From DATCRE01 sp964235605 (GTDB lineage Bacteria > Bacteroidota > Bacteroidia > Cytophagales > Cyclobacteriaceae): 64,000 nt of DNA. The stretch is taken from contig CAXSCR010000005.1 in NCBI GenBank assembly GCA_964235605.1, forward strand, positions 85,425-149,424, given 5' to 3'. The translations under genes were made by a program, and so were the position numbers. Of the stretch, positions 31,654 through 40,333 are shown piece by piece. The notes below the pieces were generated by a model. It had not been told where the DNA came from. It was given only the letters and a program-made list of their open reading frames with translations, and searched no databases. Each line of letters opens with the position of its first letter. Position 1 is the first letter of the stretch.

Positions 31654-34600
31654 ATTTTCTGATCTTGACGTAGCTATCGTTGGAATATCCTGCAGGTTTC
31701 CTGGAGCGCAAAATTGGCGGGAGTATTGGAAGAACCTTATAGATAGCAAAGAATCGATCCGAATGATGGACGAGCAAGAGCTGAATAAATATGGTGTTGA
31801 AAAAAGCAAACGCGATAATCCAAAATTCATTAGGGCAGTATCATTGATTGACGGGAAGGAAAATTTCGATCATAATTTCTTTGACTATCGATTTGAGGAA
31901 GCAGTTGTAATGAATCCGCAACACAGAATATTTCATGAATGCGCTTGGGAAGCCTTCGAAGATGCCGGATATGATCCAACACGTGGAAATTATCAAATTG
32001 GTGTTTTTGCCGGAGCTGGACAGGATTTGAGCTGGCAGATATATACTAATATTGCGAATGACAGAAAAGTAGATGGTTTTACTTTAAGTCAAATCAATAA
32101 TAAGGACTTTCTTTCTTCATTGCTTTCTTATAAACTTAATCTGAAAGGCCCAGCCATTACAGTAAACACTGCATGCTCAACTTCGGCTGTAGCTGTTCAT
32201 TTGGCGTCTAGAAGTTTGTTGCTTGGAGAATGTACAATGGCTCTGGCTGGTGGCATTTCACTTTTTACAGACGCTTCAAAAGGATATTACTACGAGGATG
32301 GAATGATTTTCTCAAAGGATGGTCACTGCCGAGCGTTTGATAAAAATTCGAGTGGAACGATTGTGGGGGAAGGTGCTGGAATTGTTTTATTGAAACGAAT
32401 GAAAAATGCAGTACAAGATAATGATCATATTTATGCTGTTATCAAGGGAAGTGCAATCAATAATGATGGTAACAGAAAAGTCGGATATTCAGCACCAAGT
32501 ATTGATGGACAAGTCGATTGTATCAGGGCTGCACTTAAGTTTGCGAAAGTTGAACCAACCTCGATTTCTTATATTGAGACACATGGAACTGGTACACCTT
32601 TAGGTGATCCCATTGAATTAGCCGCTCTAAATACGGCTTACGCACAACAGCGTGGTAAGTGTGCCATAGGGTCGGTAAAAACAAATATCGGGCACTTGGA
32701 TGCTGCAGCCGGAATTGCAGGCTTAATTAAAACAGCACTGTGTCTATATCATCGTAAACTTCCCGCAAGCCTTAACTTCTCTGAACCAAATCCAGAAATT
32801 AACTTTTCGAATGGTCCATTCTTTGTAAATAACGAATTGCGGGACTGGAGCCCTCAGGAGCCATTTGCGCAGTTGCGTGCGGCTGTAAGCTCATTCGGAA
32901 TTGGCGGCACAAATGCGCACATTATCCTAGAAGAATTCGGAGATCAAAACAAAGACGTTACTGAGCCGCGCTTCAATATTCTCACTCTTTCGGCAAAAAA
33001 CGAAGATTCTGTAAGTAGAAGTGCTCAGAATGTAAAAAAATATCTCGAAGACCATGAAGCCGTGAACTTAAATGATTTGTGTTATTCTTTTCAAAAAGGA
33101 AGGAAAAAATTCAACTATAGAAAATCTTTTGTCTTCCAGCGCAGGAGTGACCTTTTAAGAAAATTGAGTGCTGAATATTTGATGACTGCATCCTCTGATA
33201 AAAAATACGGATTTGCATTTGTCTTTGGTGGCGAAGCAGAGGTATGGAATGGATTAGGAAGAGATCTCTATCGCAATATTGCAAGTTTTAAAAACGATAT
33301 AGACAGTGGATTCGAGATCTTAAGTGATTTGACAGGTGGCGAATTTGAAAATGTATTTTTGAATAAAAGCACTGGAATAAACCCCGATAAGGTCTATTCA
33401 TCATGCTATGCTATGCTTGTTCAGCATGCTTTAGGCCGCTATTTAATTGCTCTTGGTGTGAAACCTAGTTCTATATTCGCTTATGGATTCGGTGAGATCG
33501 TTGCCGCGTGTGTAAGCGAAGTATTTGGTTTGAAGGATGCGGTATGGATTATGTTGCGGAAGATGTGGGAACATCGTACGGAATTTCAATTTCATTTTTC
33601 CGGTAAAAACCTCCAGGTCGAAGATTTGCATCTACGTTTGCAGTCTATAAGTCTTAATCAACCAAAATTTCCTTGCATTGTATCGCATAACGTTTTGGGA
33701 AGTGATTCAGATATTTCTAAAATTGACTATTGGTATAGATATATTAAAACAATAGGGGTCTCGGCCTGTAGCGGACTGCTACCAACATTAGAAGCTCAGA
33801 ACAATATCATTTATCTCAAACTAGGACCAGGCAATGGTGATGGGATTTTTAGTGATAAAAATTTCAATTCGCTTTCATTGCTTTCAAAACAGGACTCGTT
33901 GACTGATGAACAGAAAAGTGTGTACTTGGTTTTAGGGGAGTTATGGGAAAGAGTTCATGACCTTGATTTGATTGGAGTATTTGACAGCGATTCCTCACGT
34001 AAAATATCAATTCCAACTTACTCTTTTGTTCCGACTAAATTTCCTGTCGAGGTCAATACAAACGACATTCTTAAACATTTTGGCAAATTGAATTATCCTA
34101 CAAGAAAAGAAAAGACGGAGGATTATTTTTATCAGGCTGTTTGGCAACATTCACCGATCTTTAATAGAGGAGAAGCGCAGTTATCAGACGGTGGTTTTCT
34201 ATTGTTTGTAAATGACTATTTCATTCTTTTTTCCGAAAAGTATATTCCATTAGGTGTCAGGGTTCGCTGCGGAAATTCATACGCAAGAAATGGAAAACGA
34301 GATTATATTGTAAACCCTGAAAGGCAAGAGGACTATAATCAATTATTTGTAGATTTGAAAAATGATAACTACCCCCCATCAAATATAATTCACTCATGGA
34401 CACTTAATATGAGTGCCGCAGAAGGTGATGACCTACAAATTCTGGGTTACCACTCAGTATTAAAAATTGTTAAAGCATATATAAATGTATTTGAATCTGC
34501 TCCATTACAAATCGACCTGGTATCTGATAAGTTGTTTTCGATAACGGATAATGATCCGGTCATTCCGCACAAAGCAACTATCATAGGAGCGGCAAAGGTA

Positions 34601-36715
34601 ATACCTAAAGAGTTTGCCAATATTTCAACGCGGGTAATTGACTTGAAAGATGTTGATGGAGATGCAGGTGAAATACTGTTTAAAGAAATTCAACACTTGT
34701 CAGAAAATACCGAGGTTGGTCTACGAGGTCGTAAAAGATTCATTCGTGCTCATACGCCAGTAAAACTCAAGGCTCCTGAACCTGAACAGGTATTTAAGAT
34801 AGGGGGCACATATTTGATCACAGGAAGTAATGGAGGGATGGGGAGATTTTTTTCAGAGTACCTATCTCAAAAATTTCAGGCTAACTTAATAATGATCGCC
34901 AGAAGCAAGATGCCTTCGTCTTTTTTAAATCAACTTCATGAGAATGGATCCAGTGTTTTTGTAATTGAGGCCGATGTCGCCTCCAGTGAAGTCGGAAAAG
35001 GAATTTCCAGAGCTCTTTTAGAGTTTAAGAAAATTGACGGTGTTATCCACACCGCAGGAGTACTGGATTTTGCTGGCACGATATTGAAGCGATCGGTATC
35101 AGATGATGAATCTATCTTTAGCCCCAAAATTTCCGGAACGCTAAATCTATGGTCATATTTAAAAAGTCAACCATTGGATTTTTTTGTTAATTGTTCTTCG
35201 TTGTCTGCAACAACGGCTCCCTTTGGCGAAGTAGCATACGTGGCGTCAAACATTTTTTTAGATCAGTTTGCCGAGGCAGTCAAAGATAAGTATCCAATGA
35301 TTAGCATTCAATGGTGTACATTGCGGGAAATCGGCGGCGCTGTGAGAGCAACACAGCATATGGGACCAGAACAGCAAGAAGTTGCTCTTCAACTTGGCAT
35401 TTCATCGGATGAAGCGCTTCAAGTCCTGTTAACCGCTGTTTATTTCAAGATACCAAATCCCATAATTTCAACAATTGACTTAGCCCTGCATCTAATCCCG
35501 CAAGACCAAGTTGGCTCAGTGTCGGAAGATGCGACTTTTAGAGCAGCCGTTTTTAGCAAAAGGCCGCTTCTAAGCACAGAATATCAGGCTCCCGGCAGCG
35601 ATGTTGAAAATAATCTTATTAGTCTCGTTGAACAATTCTTTGGTATAGAAGGGCTTGGCGTTAATGATGATTTTTTCGAATTGGCTGGTGATTCATTAAA
35701 GGCGATGATGCTTATCAGAAGAATTGAAAAGAAGTTTGACGTATTTCTGACGTTAAAAGATTTTTTTGATTTGCGAGATTTTGGGCATATCGCTCAAAAG
35801 ATCGAAAATAAATTAGCTAACAAGCGTAGCGCGCAGATATTGCATACTGATGCAGATTCTATTGCTAAGCCGCTTGAGAATAATCCAGCGAAGGCGCACA
35901 TAATACCATTGAATTCGTCATCAGCGAAAGAGCTTTTATTTCTTATACCCGGCTCGCACGGTATAAGCGATGATTACTTTGAGATCGCAAATGCATTCAG
36001 TGAGCGGTTCAGCGTACATGGAATACAGATGAGAGGAAGTTTAGAGGGAGAAACGCCATTTGATGCAATTGAAAATATTGCAAAAGAAAATATCTCATGG
36101 ATGAAACAAGTGCAGCCGATTGGGCCATATAGAATAATAGGGCACTCATTTGGGGGCCATGTGGCCTTCGAAATGGTTAAACAATTGGAGTATAGTAATG
36201 AAGCATTGGGTTTTCTTTGTCTTCTTGACATTGATGCTCACAGTCGTGATCGAAGTGATATCAATGCCAAAAAGGCATTGATACTCGAAATAATTTCAGA
36301 AACAATTCAGGCGATAACTGAAAAAAATATTTCGTATCAATTTTTTTCTCAGATAAAAGGTGCGATTGAAGAGCACTCTACAGTTCAAGCGTTAAAAGAT
36401 GCACTAATGCATCGAATTCAAGAATGGTGTGGTAAACATGATGCTGGCATTGAGCATGTTTTAAACTTGATGTGGCTGAAGATTTGCAATGAGTGCATTC
36501 ATTACCCGATCACTGCATCAATTTCCTCCAAGGTTGCAATTGTAAAAGCAGGACAGAACGACCGAGGGTCCATCGATCCTTATTTGGGCTGGCAAAAATA
36601 TTGTGCTGGTGAAGTATTTACCTTTACATCTGAGGGTGATCATTTTACAATGGTGAATAGAGATAATGCCTCTGGCGTAGTTAGGTTTCTCGAAGAGCTG
36701 GTTTTAATTTCTTAA
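31637..36715 (+). CDS. Terminal PKS module with thioesterase (KS-AT(inactive)-KR-ACP-TE)
   Basis: The 1692-aa protein ends the assembly line. KS: Cys180 in NTACSTS, ETHGTGT and NIGHLDA. The AT region (about 33190-33860) reads AYGFGEIVAA in place of GHSxGEYVAA, with Gly617 at the Ser position, so it is predicted inactive. KR: TGSNGGMG near 34820, with CSSLSA and the Tyr of VAYVASN. ACP: LAGDSLKA near 35684. The TE domain (from about 35930) has GHSFGG with Ser1504 and a late His in GDHFTM; it should hydrolyse or cyclise the product. The KS is more like cis-acting PKS ketosynthases downstream of NRPS modules than the two earlier KSs, which form their own pair. Start overlaps the preceding NRPS. 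Confidence 0.95.
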   Translation: MKQERKFSDLDVAIVGISCRFPGAQNWREYWKNLIDSKESIRMMDEQELNKYGVEKSKRDNPKFIRAVSLIDGKENFDHNFFDYRFEEAVVMNPQHRIFHECAWEAFEDAGYDPTRGNYQIGVFAGAGQDLSWQIYTNIANDRKVDGFTLSQINNKDFLSSLLSYKLNLKGPAITVNTACSTSAVAVHLASRSLLLGECTMALAGGISLFTDASKGYYYEDGMIFSKDGHCRAFDKNSSGTIVGEGAGIVLLKRMKNAVQDNDHIYAVIKGSAINNDGNRKVGYSAPSIDGQVDCIRAALKFAKVEPTSISYIETHGTGTPLGDPIELAALNTAYAQQRGKCAIGSVKTNIGHLDAAAGIAGLIKTALCLYHRKLPASLNFSEPNPEINFSNGPFFVNNELRDWSPQEPFAQLRAAVSSFGIGGTNAHIILEEFGDQNKDVTEPRFNILTLSAKNEDSVSRSAQNVKKYLEDHEAVNLNDLCYSFQKGRKKFNYRKSFVFQRRSDLLRKLSAEYLMTASSDKKYGFAFVFGGEAEVWNGLGRDLYRNIASFKNDIDSGFEILSDLTGGEFENVFLNKSTGINPDKVYSSCYAMLVQHALGRYLIALGVKPSSIFAYGFGEIVAACVSEVFGLKDAVWIMLRKMWEHRTEFQFHFSGKNLQVEDLHLRLQSISLNQPKFPCIVSHNVLGSDSDISKIDYWYRYIKTIGVSACSGLLPTLEAQNNIIYLKLGPGNGDGIFSDKNFNSLSLLSKQDSLTDEQKSVYLVLGELWERVHDLDLIGVFDSDSSRKISIPTYSFVPTKFPVEVNTNDILKHFGKLNYPTRKEKTEDYFYQAVWQHSPIFNRGEAQLSDGGFLLFVNDYFILFSEKYIPLGVRVRCGNSYARNGKRDYIVNPERQEDYNQLFVDLKNDNYPPSNIIHSWTLNMSAAEGDDLQILGYHSVLKIVKAYINVFESAPLQIDLVSDKLFSITDNDPVIPHKATIIGAAKVIPKEFANISTRVIDLKDVDGDAGEILFKEIQHLSENTEVGLRGRKRFIRAHTPVKLKAPEPEQVFKIGGTYLITGSNGGMGRFFSEYLSQKFQANLIMIARSKMPSSFLNQLHENGSSVFVIEADVASSEVGKGISRALLEFKKIDGVIHTAGVLDFAGTILKRSVSDDESIFSPKISGTLNLWSYLKSQPLDFFVNCSSLSATTAPFGEVAYVASNIFLDQFAEAVKDKYPMISIQWCTLREIGGAVRATQHMGPEQQEVALQLGISSDEALQVLLTAVYFKIPNPIISTIDLALHLIPQDQVGSVSEDATFRAAVFSKRPLLSTEYQAPGSDVENNLISLVEQFFGIEGLGVNDDFFELAGDSLKAMMLIRRIEKKFDVFLTLKDFFDLRDFGHIAQKIENKLANKRSAQILHTDADSIAKPLENNPAKAHIIPLNSSSAKELLFLIPGSHGISDDYFEIANAFSERFSVHGIQMRGSLEGETPFDAIENIAKENISWMKQVQPIGPYRIIGHSFGGHVAFEMVKQLEYSNEALGFLCLLDIDAHSRDRSDINAKKALILEIISETIQAITEKNISYQFFSQIKGAIEEHSTVQALKDALMHRIQEWCGKHDAGIEHVLNLMWLKICNECIHYPITASISSKVAIVKAGQNDRGSIDPYLGWQKYCAGEVFTFTSEGDHFTMVNRDNASGVVRFLEELVLIS

Positions 36716-36725
36716 TGCTGATCAA

Positions 36726-37448
36726 ATGAGCGGATCACAATTATTCAATGGCACCTGTAAGATTTTTTTACTACCCTTTGCCGGAGCAAGCAGTTATTCT
36801 TATTATGATTTGACAACGAGATCGAACGAAAGGTTCTCTTTTCATCCGATAGAAATTCCAGGGAGAGGAAGACGGCACAGAGAACCTCTGGTGGGAGATA
36901 TTGAAAATATTGCCCTTGACACAATCAAACAAATGAATTTGGAAAAAAATGTCCCTTATGCAATATTTGGTCACAGCATGGGTGCACTGTTAGGATTTAA
37001 TGTTATACGTAAGCAATATTCAAATGGTTTGCCCCTACCTCTTCATTTCTTCGCATCGGGTTGTGCCGCGCCGTCTTGTTTAGATATCTCAATGCCAAGA
37101 TATAATCTCCCTAGACAGCAATTATTTAATAAGATTTATGAATTGGGTGGTGTCCAGCCTGAAATTCAGCACGATGAGCAATTGAGAGATTTTTTTGAGC
37201 CGATTCTGAGATCAGACTTCAAAGCTTTTGATACATATCAATATGCGAAAGAACAAAGTTTCAACATTCCTATTACAGTGATCACAGGAGAGCAGGATAA
37301 ATTGACAGAGAAACAATTAACAGGTTGGCAAAAAGAAACCAATTTACCAATTGAGATAGTTAACATGCCTGGTAATCATTTTTTTATCTTTCAGAATGTT
37401 GATCGATTGGTACAATTGATAAATGAAAAGTTATCCATTCTGCAATGA
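36726..37448 (+). CDS. Type II thioesterase
   Basis: This 240-aa alpha/beta hydrolase is of the stand-alone thioesterase class that clears mis-primed or stalled acyl groups from carrier proteins. Visible features: LLPFAGAS at the N-terminus, FGHSMG with nucleophile Ser84, the acid of ITGEQDKLT and the catalytic His of MPGNHFFI. It starts 10 bp after the TE-containing PKS and its stop overlaps the start of the phosphopantetheinyl transferase by 4 bp (ATGA), so it belongs to the same operon. Editing may matter more than usual here because extender loading appears to occur in trans. Confidence 0.92.
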   Translation: MSGSQLFNGTCKIFLLPFAGASSYSYYDLTTRSNERFSFHPIEIPGRGRRHREPLVGDIENIALDTIKQMNLEKNVPYAIFGHSMGALLGFNVIRKQYSNGLPLPLHFFASGCAAPSCLDISMPRYNLPRQQLFNKIYELGGVQPEIQHDEQLRDFFEPILRSDFKAFDTYQYAKEQSFNIPITVITGEQDKLTEKQLTGWQKETNLPIEIVNMPGNHFFIFQNVDRLVQLINEKLSILQ

Positions 37449-38107
37449 TAAAGGTTTGTTTTGCAGATATTAGTGACGGCTTCGATGGACTGATCAAATC
37501 GTGTGTTTCTTACTTGCCGAAGGAAGTTATATCAAGATCGAAGAAGTTCCATCATCAAATCGATTCGTATTCGTTTTTAATGGGCCGAATTATACTGGCA
37601 AGGAGTATGCAGGAATGGGTGCATTACGTGCCAATGGAAGAAATGGAGTACACCCTTTTGAAAAAACCATATTTTCAAGGTACATTCAAATTCAATATTT
37701 CTCATTCCGGCCCGTGGGTGATCTGCGCGACTTCATTCGATAACGAAATGGGCATTGATATCGAAATGGTAGAAGAAATTGATTTCCATGATTTTTCATC
37801 TTTGTTTTCGGAGTCCGAATGGGATTTAATTACTAATTCGAAGGATCCACTGCGGAAATTTTATGAGTGTTGGACTATTAAAGAAGCAGTTTCTAAGGCT
37901 GATGGTAAAGGATTGCAAATCGATTTTAAGAAAATTAGGTTAGTCAGGGATCATACCGATTGGATAGTAGATCATTGGGTCATAAAAAAAATTCCTATAG
38001 ATGAAAGCGTCTTTTGCCATATTGCTTCCGAAAGAGACCCTGGAGTAATTAAACTATATAAATTAACGCCAGAGAATAATCTACTTTATAAATATGACTT
38101 ATTTTAA
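37445..38107 (+). CDS. Sfp-type 4'-phosphopantetheinyl transferase
   Basis: The 220-aa protein activates carrier domains by attaching the coenzyme A-derived phosphopantetheine arm. The signature motifs are FNISHSG, then GIDIE (Mg-binding acids), then WTIKEAVSKADGKGL (the WxxKEA helix). Size and motif spacing match the Sfp/Gsp group rather than the shorter AcpS. The ATGA overlap with the type II thioesterase gene indicates coupled translation. It presumably serves the carrier domains of the assembly line and the free ACP at about 39.1 kb. Confidence 0.92.
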   Translation: MIKVCFADISDGFDGLIKSCVSYLPKEVISRSKKFHHQIDSYSFLMGRIILARSMQEWVHYVPMEEMEYTLLKKPYFQGTFKFNISHSGPWVICATSFDNEMGIDIEMVEEIDFHDFSSLFSESEWDLITNSKDPLRKFYECWTIKEAVSKADGKGLQIDFKKIRLVRDHTDWIVDHWVIKKIPIDESVFCHIASERDPGVIKLYKLTPENNLLYKYDLF

Positions 38108-38144
38108 CATTCAGTTTTAGTATTAAAACAAAATTATTGAAAAG

Positions 38145-39005
38145 ATGAAACATAAGATTTTAACTGTAATAGGAGCCGGTATCATGGGCCAAGGAGTAAG
38201 CTATCAGTTTGCAAAATTTGGATTTCAGGTTTTTTTAGTAGACATCTCAGAGGAAATTCTTCAAATAGCTAGAACGAAAATTGATGATATTCACAGATTC
38301 GATTTGATAATGAGGAGAATGAATAAGTCGGCTAAAAGCGATATTCCTGATCCTCTTTCAAACATAACGTTTGTCCTCGGCCTGGAGAAAGTTGCTTATT
38401 CCGACCTAGTAATAGAAAATGTTCCAGAGAACTTTGACACCAAAGCACAAGTGTACCGTTCCATCGCGCCATCAATAGGTGACAATACCTTGGTTTGTGT
38501 GAACAGCTCAGCTACATCAGTAACTAAACTATCCCAATTATTGAATAACCCCTCAAATGTTCTGGGTATGCATTTTTCAAACCCGGTTCATCTGATGCCA
38601 ACGGTGGAAATGATTCGGGGTACTTATACGAAAGACGACACTATCGCAAAAGCGAAAAGCATTCTAAACGATGTGAAAATGAACGCTGTCGTTATTAATG
38701 ACTGGCCTGGATTTGTCACTAACCGGGTGATGCTCATGATGGTCAATGAAGCAATATTTTGTTTGCAGGATGGAGTGGGTAAAGCTGAAGACATCGATGC
38801 GATATCGGAGAAATGCCTCGCTCATACCATGGGACCACTCAAACTGGCAGATCTTATTGGTCTCGATACAATTTTATACTCATTGGAGGTTCTGTTAAAT
38901 AATTTCAATGACAGCAAATATCGACCTGCTCCATTACTGCGTAAAATGGTCGATGCGAAATTACTAGGGCGAAAGAGTGGTGAAGGTTTTTATATCTACC
39001 GCTAA
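38145..39005 (+). CDS. 3-hydroxyacyl-CoA dehydrogenase family protein (FkbK-like)
   Basis: This 286-aa NAD-dependent dehydrogenase shows the GAGIMG nucleotide-binding loop at the N-terminus, CVNSSATSVT, the catalytic-His region GMHFSNPVHLMP, GFVTNRV and the family C-terminal LGRKSGEGFY. On its own it would be called 3-hydroxybutyryl-CoA dehydrogenase. Beside FkbH-, FkbI- and FkbJ-like genes it fits FkbK/ZmaG, which oxidises glyceryl-ACP at the hydroxymethyl end towards hydroxymalonyl-ACP. It is the last + strand gene of the main operon. Its stop overlaps by a few bases the convergent stop of the ACP gene on the opposite strand. Confidence 0.88.
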   Translation: MKHKILTVIGAGIMGQGVSYQFAKFGFQVFLVDISEEILQIARTKIDDIHRFDLIMRRMNKSAKSDIPDPLSNITFVLGLEKVAYSDLVIENVPENFDTKAQVYRSIAPSIGDNTLVCVNSSATSVTKLSQLLNNPSNVLGMHFSNPVHLMPTVEMIRGTYTKDDTIAKAKSILNDVKMNAVVINDWPGFVTNRVMLMMVNEAIFCLQDGVGKAEDIDAISEKCLAHTMGPLKLADLIGLDTILYSLEVLLNNFNDSKYRPAPLLRKMVDAKLLGRKSGEGFYIYR

Positions 39006-39253
39006 GTCGATAATGGCTGTTTCGCCAGTTTACTTTCCACAAATTTTGCAATGTTGTCAGCCGTGTTAAAATTACTTAGGTCGAGATCGTCGTTCTCAAC
39101 TTTTATAGAGAACGACGATTCAATGAAATTGATTAGCTGTACGTAGAATAGTGAATTGACAAGACGCAACTCGAAAATATCATCTGTTTCAGAAAGTTGA
39201 TTTCCAATTCTGCTTTTTAAATACTCAAATATCTCTGTTTTAATGTTACCCAT
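39002..39253 (-). CDS. Free-standing acyl carrier protein (FkbJ-like)
   Basis: The 83-aa protein is a carrier protein. The attachment serine is Ser34 in LRLVNSLFYVQ; the VNSLF form, with no Asp before Ser, is typical of ACPs that carry glyceryl/hydroxymalonyl/methoxymalonyl units (FkbJ, ZmaD type) and differs from the GGxS motif of the megasynthases. It is followed in the operon sense (upstream on this strand) by the FkbH-like gene, 40 bp away. It should be the platform on which the three-carbon extender unit is built. Confidence 0.88.
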   Translation of the reverse strand: MGNIKTEIFEYLKSRIGNQLSETDDIFELRLVNSLFYVQLINFIESSFSIKVENDDLDLSNFNTADNIAKFVESKLAKQPLST

Positions 39254-39293
39254 AATTTTTATGGTTGACGGTAGATGTTTTTAATATGTTATT

Positions 39294-40331
39294 TTATGTT
39301 TCCAAAGTAATATAAGGGGCGTATTTTATTGGAGATGACGGACCATAATATTCTAGAAGCACCCCCAAATTCCCAATTTTACTTATCTCTTTAAAATTAG
39401 CAAATTTATAGGTTATATACATTAAATTATTTCTTGATGTGGGTAGAAATTCCGCAAGGGTTCTTTTACTCGCTGAGATGCCCTTATTAATAATGAATGA
39501 TATCAGGGTAGTACCAATTCCTCGAGATATAACGCGACAGGAAATTAACAAAAGTTTTATCGTTAACGATGTTCCGGACGTCTCCAATAGAGTAACTCCA
39601 ATTTTGCCATAAGAGCCAAACTTATCTTCCAACTCTGCAACGTAGATATGATGAGATGGAGATTTCAATAGCGCTTTTAACTCTTCATACGAATAGGTAT
39701 ATCCCGTGGCGTTTAATTGATTTGTCCTCACTGTCAGCTCGTGAATTCGGTTCAAATCATTTTCTGTTGCCAGCTTGATGGATAATTTCATGTTCAAGGA
39801 TTGAAGAAATTCAATATTGTTTGCAAACTTTGTTTCTTCCTTGCTTCTTTCTTCATCAGTCTGGTACATCAGCCTTCTGCTTTTCCCTTCTTCGGTGCTA
39901 ATAGATGTTATAAACTTTTCATTTTGAAGTAATGTTCTTATGTCGTTTGCGTGAATGCAGGTAACTTCGGGATGTACACTTTTTACCTCCGCTAATTCAA
40001 AATCCTGGTCATCAATAAAGGCAATTGTGTTATAACCTATATTTAAACTTGTCTTTATAGCTTCTATTGCTTCCGATTTTGAATTCCAGTTTATTTGAGG
40101 ATAAACAAAATAATCTCGCAGCGAAAATGATTCAAGTGTGCTAACGGCATCATCAAAATTGTTCCGACTAGCAATTGAATTCAGGATTCCCCTGCTGTCA
40201 AGTGATTCGATTAGATCTGATATTCCTTCCCGTAACGTTAATTTGTCGTTTTCGGAAAGAATTCCTGTCCAAATCGTTTCATCTAAGTCCCAAACCACGC
40301 ACTTAATGGTGTTCATGTTTTCCCCAGTCAT
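39294..40331 (-). CDS. FkbH-like glyceryl-ACP synthase (HAD phosphatase + GNAT-like domain)
   Basis: The 345-aa protein begins with a HAD domain: CVVWDLDETIWTG (Asp15 and Asp17 of the DxDxT motif) and FIDDQDFELAEV near residue 105. The C-terminal half (NQLNATGYTYS onward) is the GNAT-like domain seen in the FkbH family. These enzymes recruit D-1,3-bisphosphoglycerate, remove phosphate and load glycerate onto a dedicated ACP; in this case the ACP encoded next door. It starts a few bases after the end of the KASIII-like gene, with which its start overlaps or abuts. FkbH homologues serve both hydroxy/methoxymalonyl-ACP and tetronate pathways, so the downstream use must be judged from partners. 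Confidence 0.9.
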   Translation of the reverse strand: MTGENMNTIKCVVWDLDETIWTGILSENDKLTLREGISDLIESLDSRGILNSIASRNNFDDAVSTLESFSLRDYFVYPQINWNSKSEAIEAIKTSLNIGYNTIAFIDDQDFELAEVKSVHPEVTCIHANDIRTLLQNEKFITSISTEEGKSRRLMYQTDEERSKEETKFANNIEFLQSLNMKLSIKLATENDLNRIHELTVRTNQLNATGYTYSYEELKALLKSPSHHIYVAELEDKFGSYGKIGVTLLETSGTSLTIKLLLISCRVISRGIGTTLISFIINKGISASKRTLAEFLPTSRNNLMYITYKFANFKEISKIGNLGVLLEYYGPSSPIKYAPYITLET

Positions 40332-40333
40332 AC

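Noticed and set aside
38145..39005. Housekeeping 3-hydroxybutyryl-CoA dehydrogenase of fatty acid or butyrate metabolism
   Set aside because: The neighbouring FkbH-, FkbI- and FkbJ-like genes and the NRPS/PKS operon make an extender-unit role much more likely.
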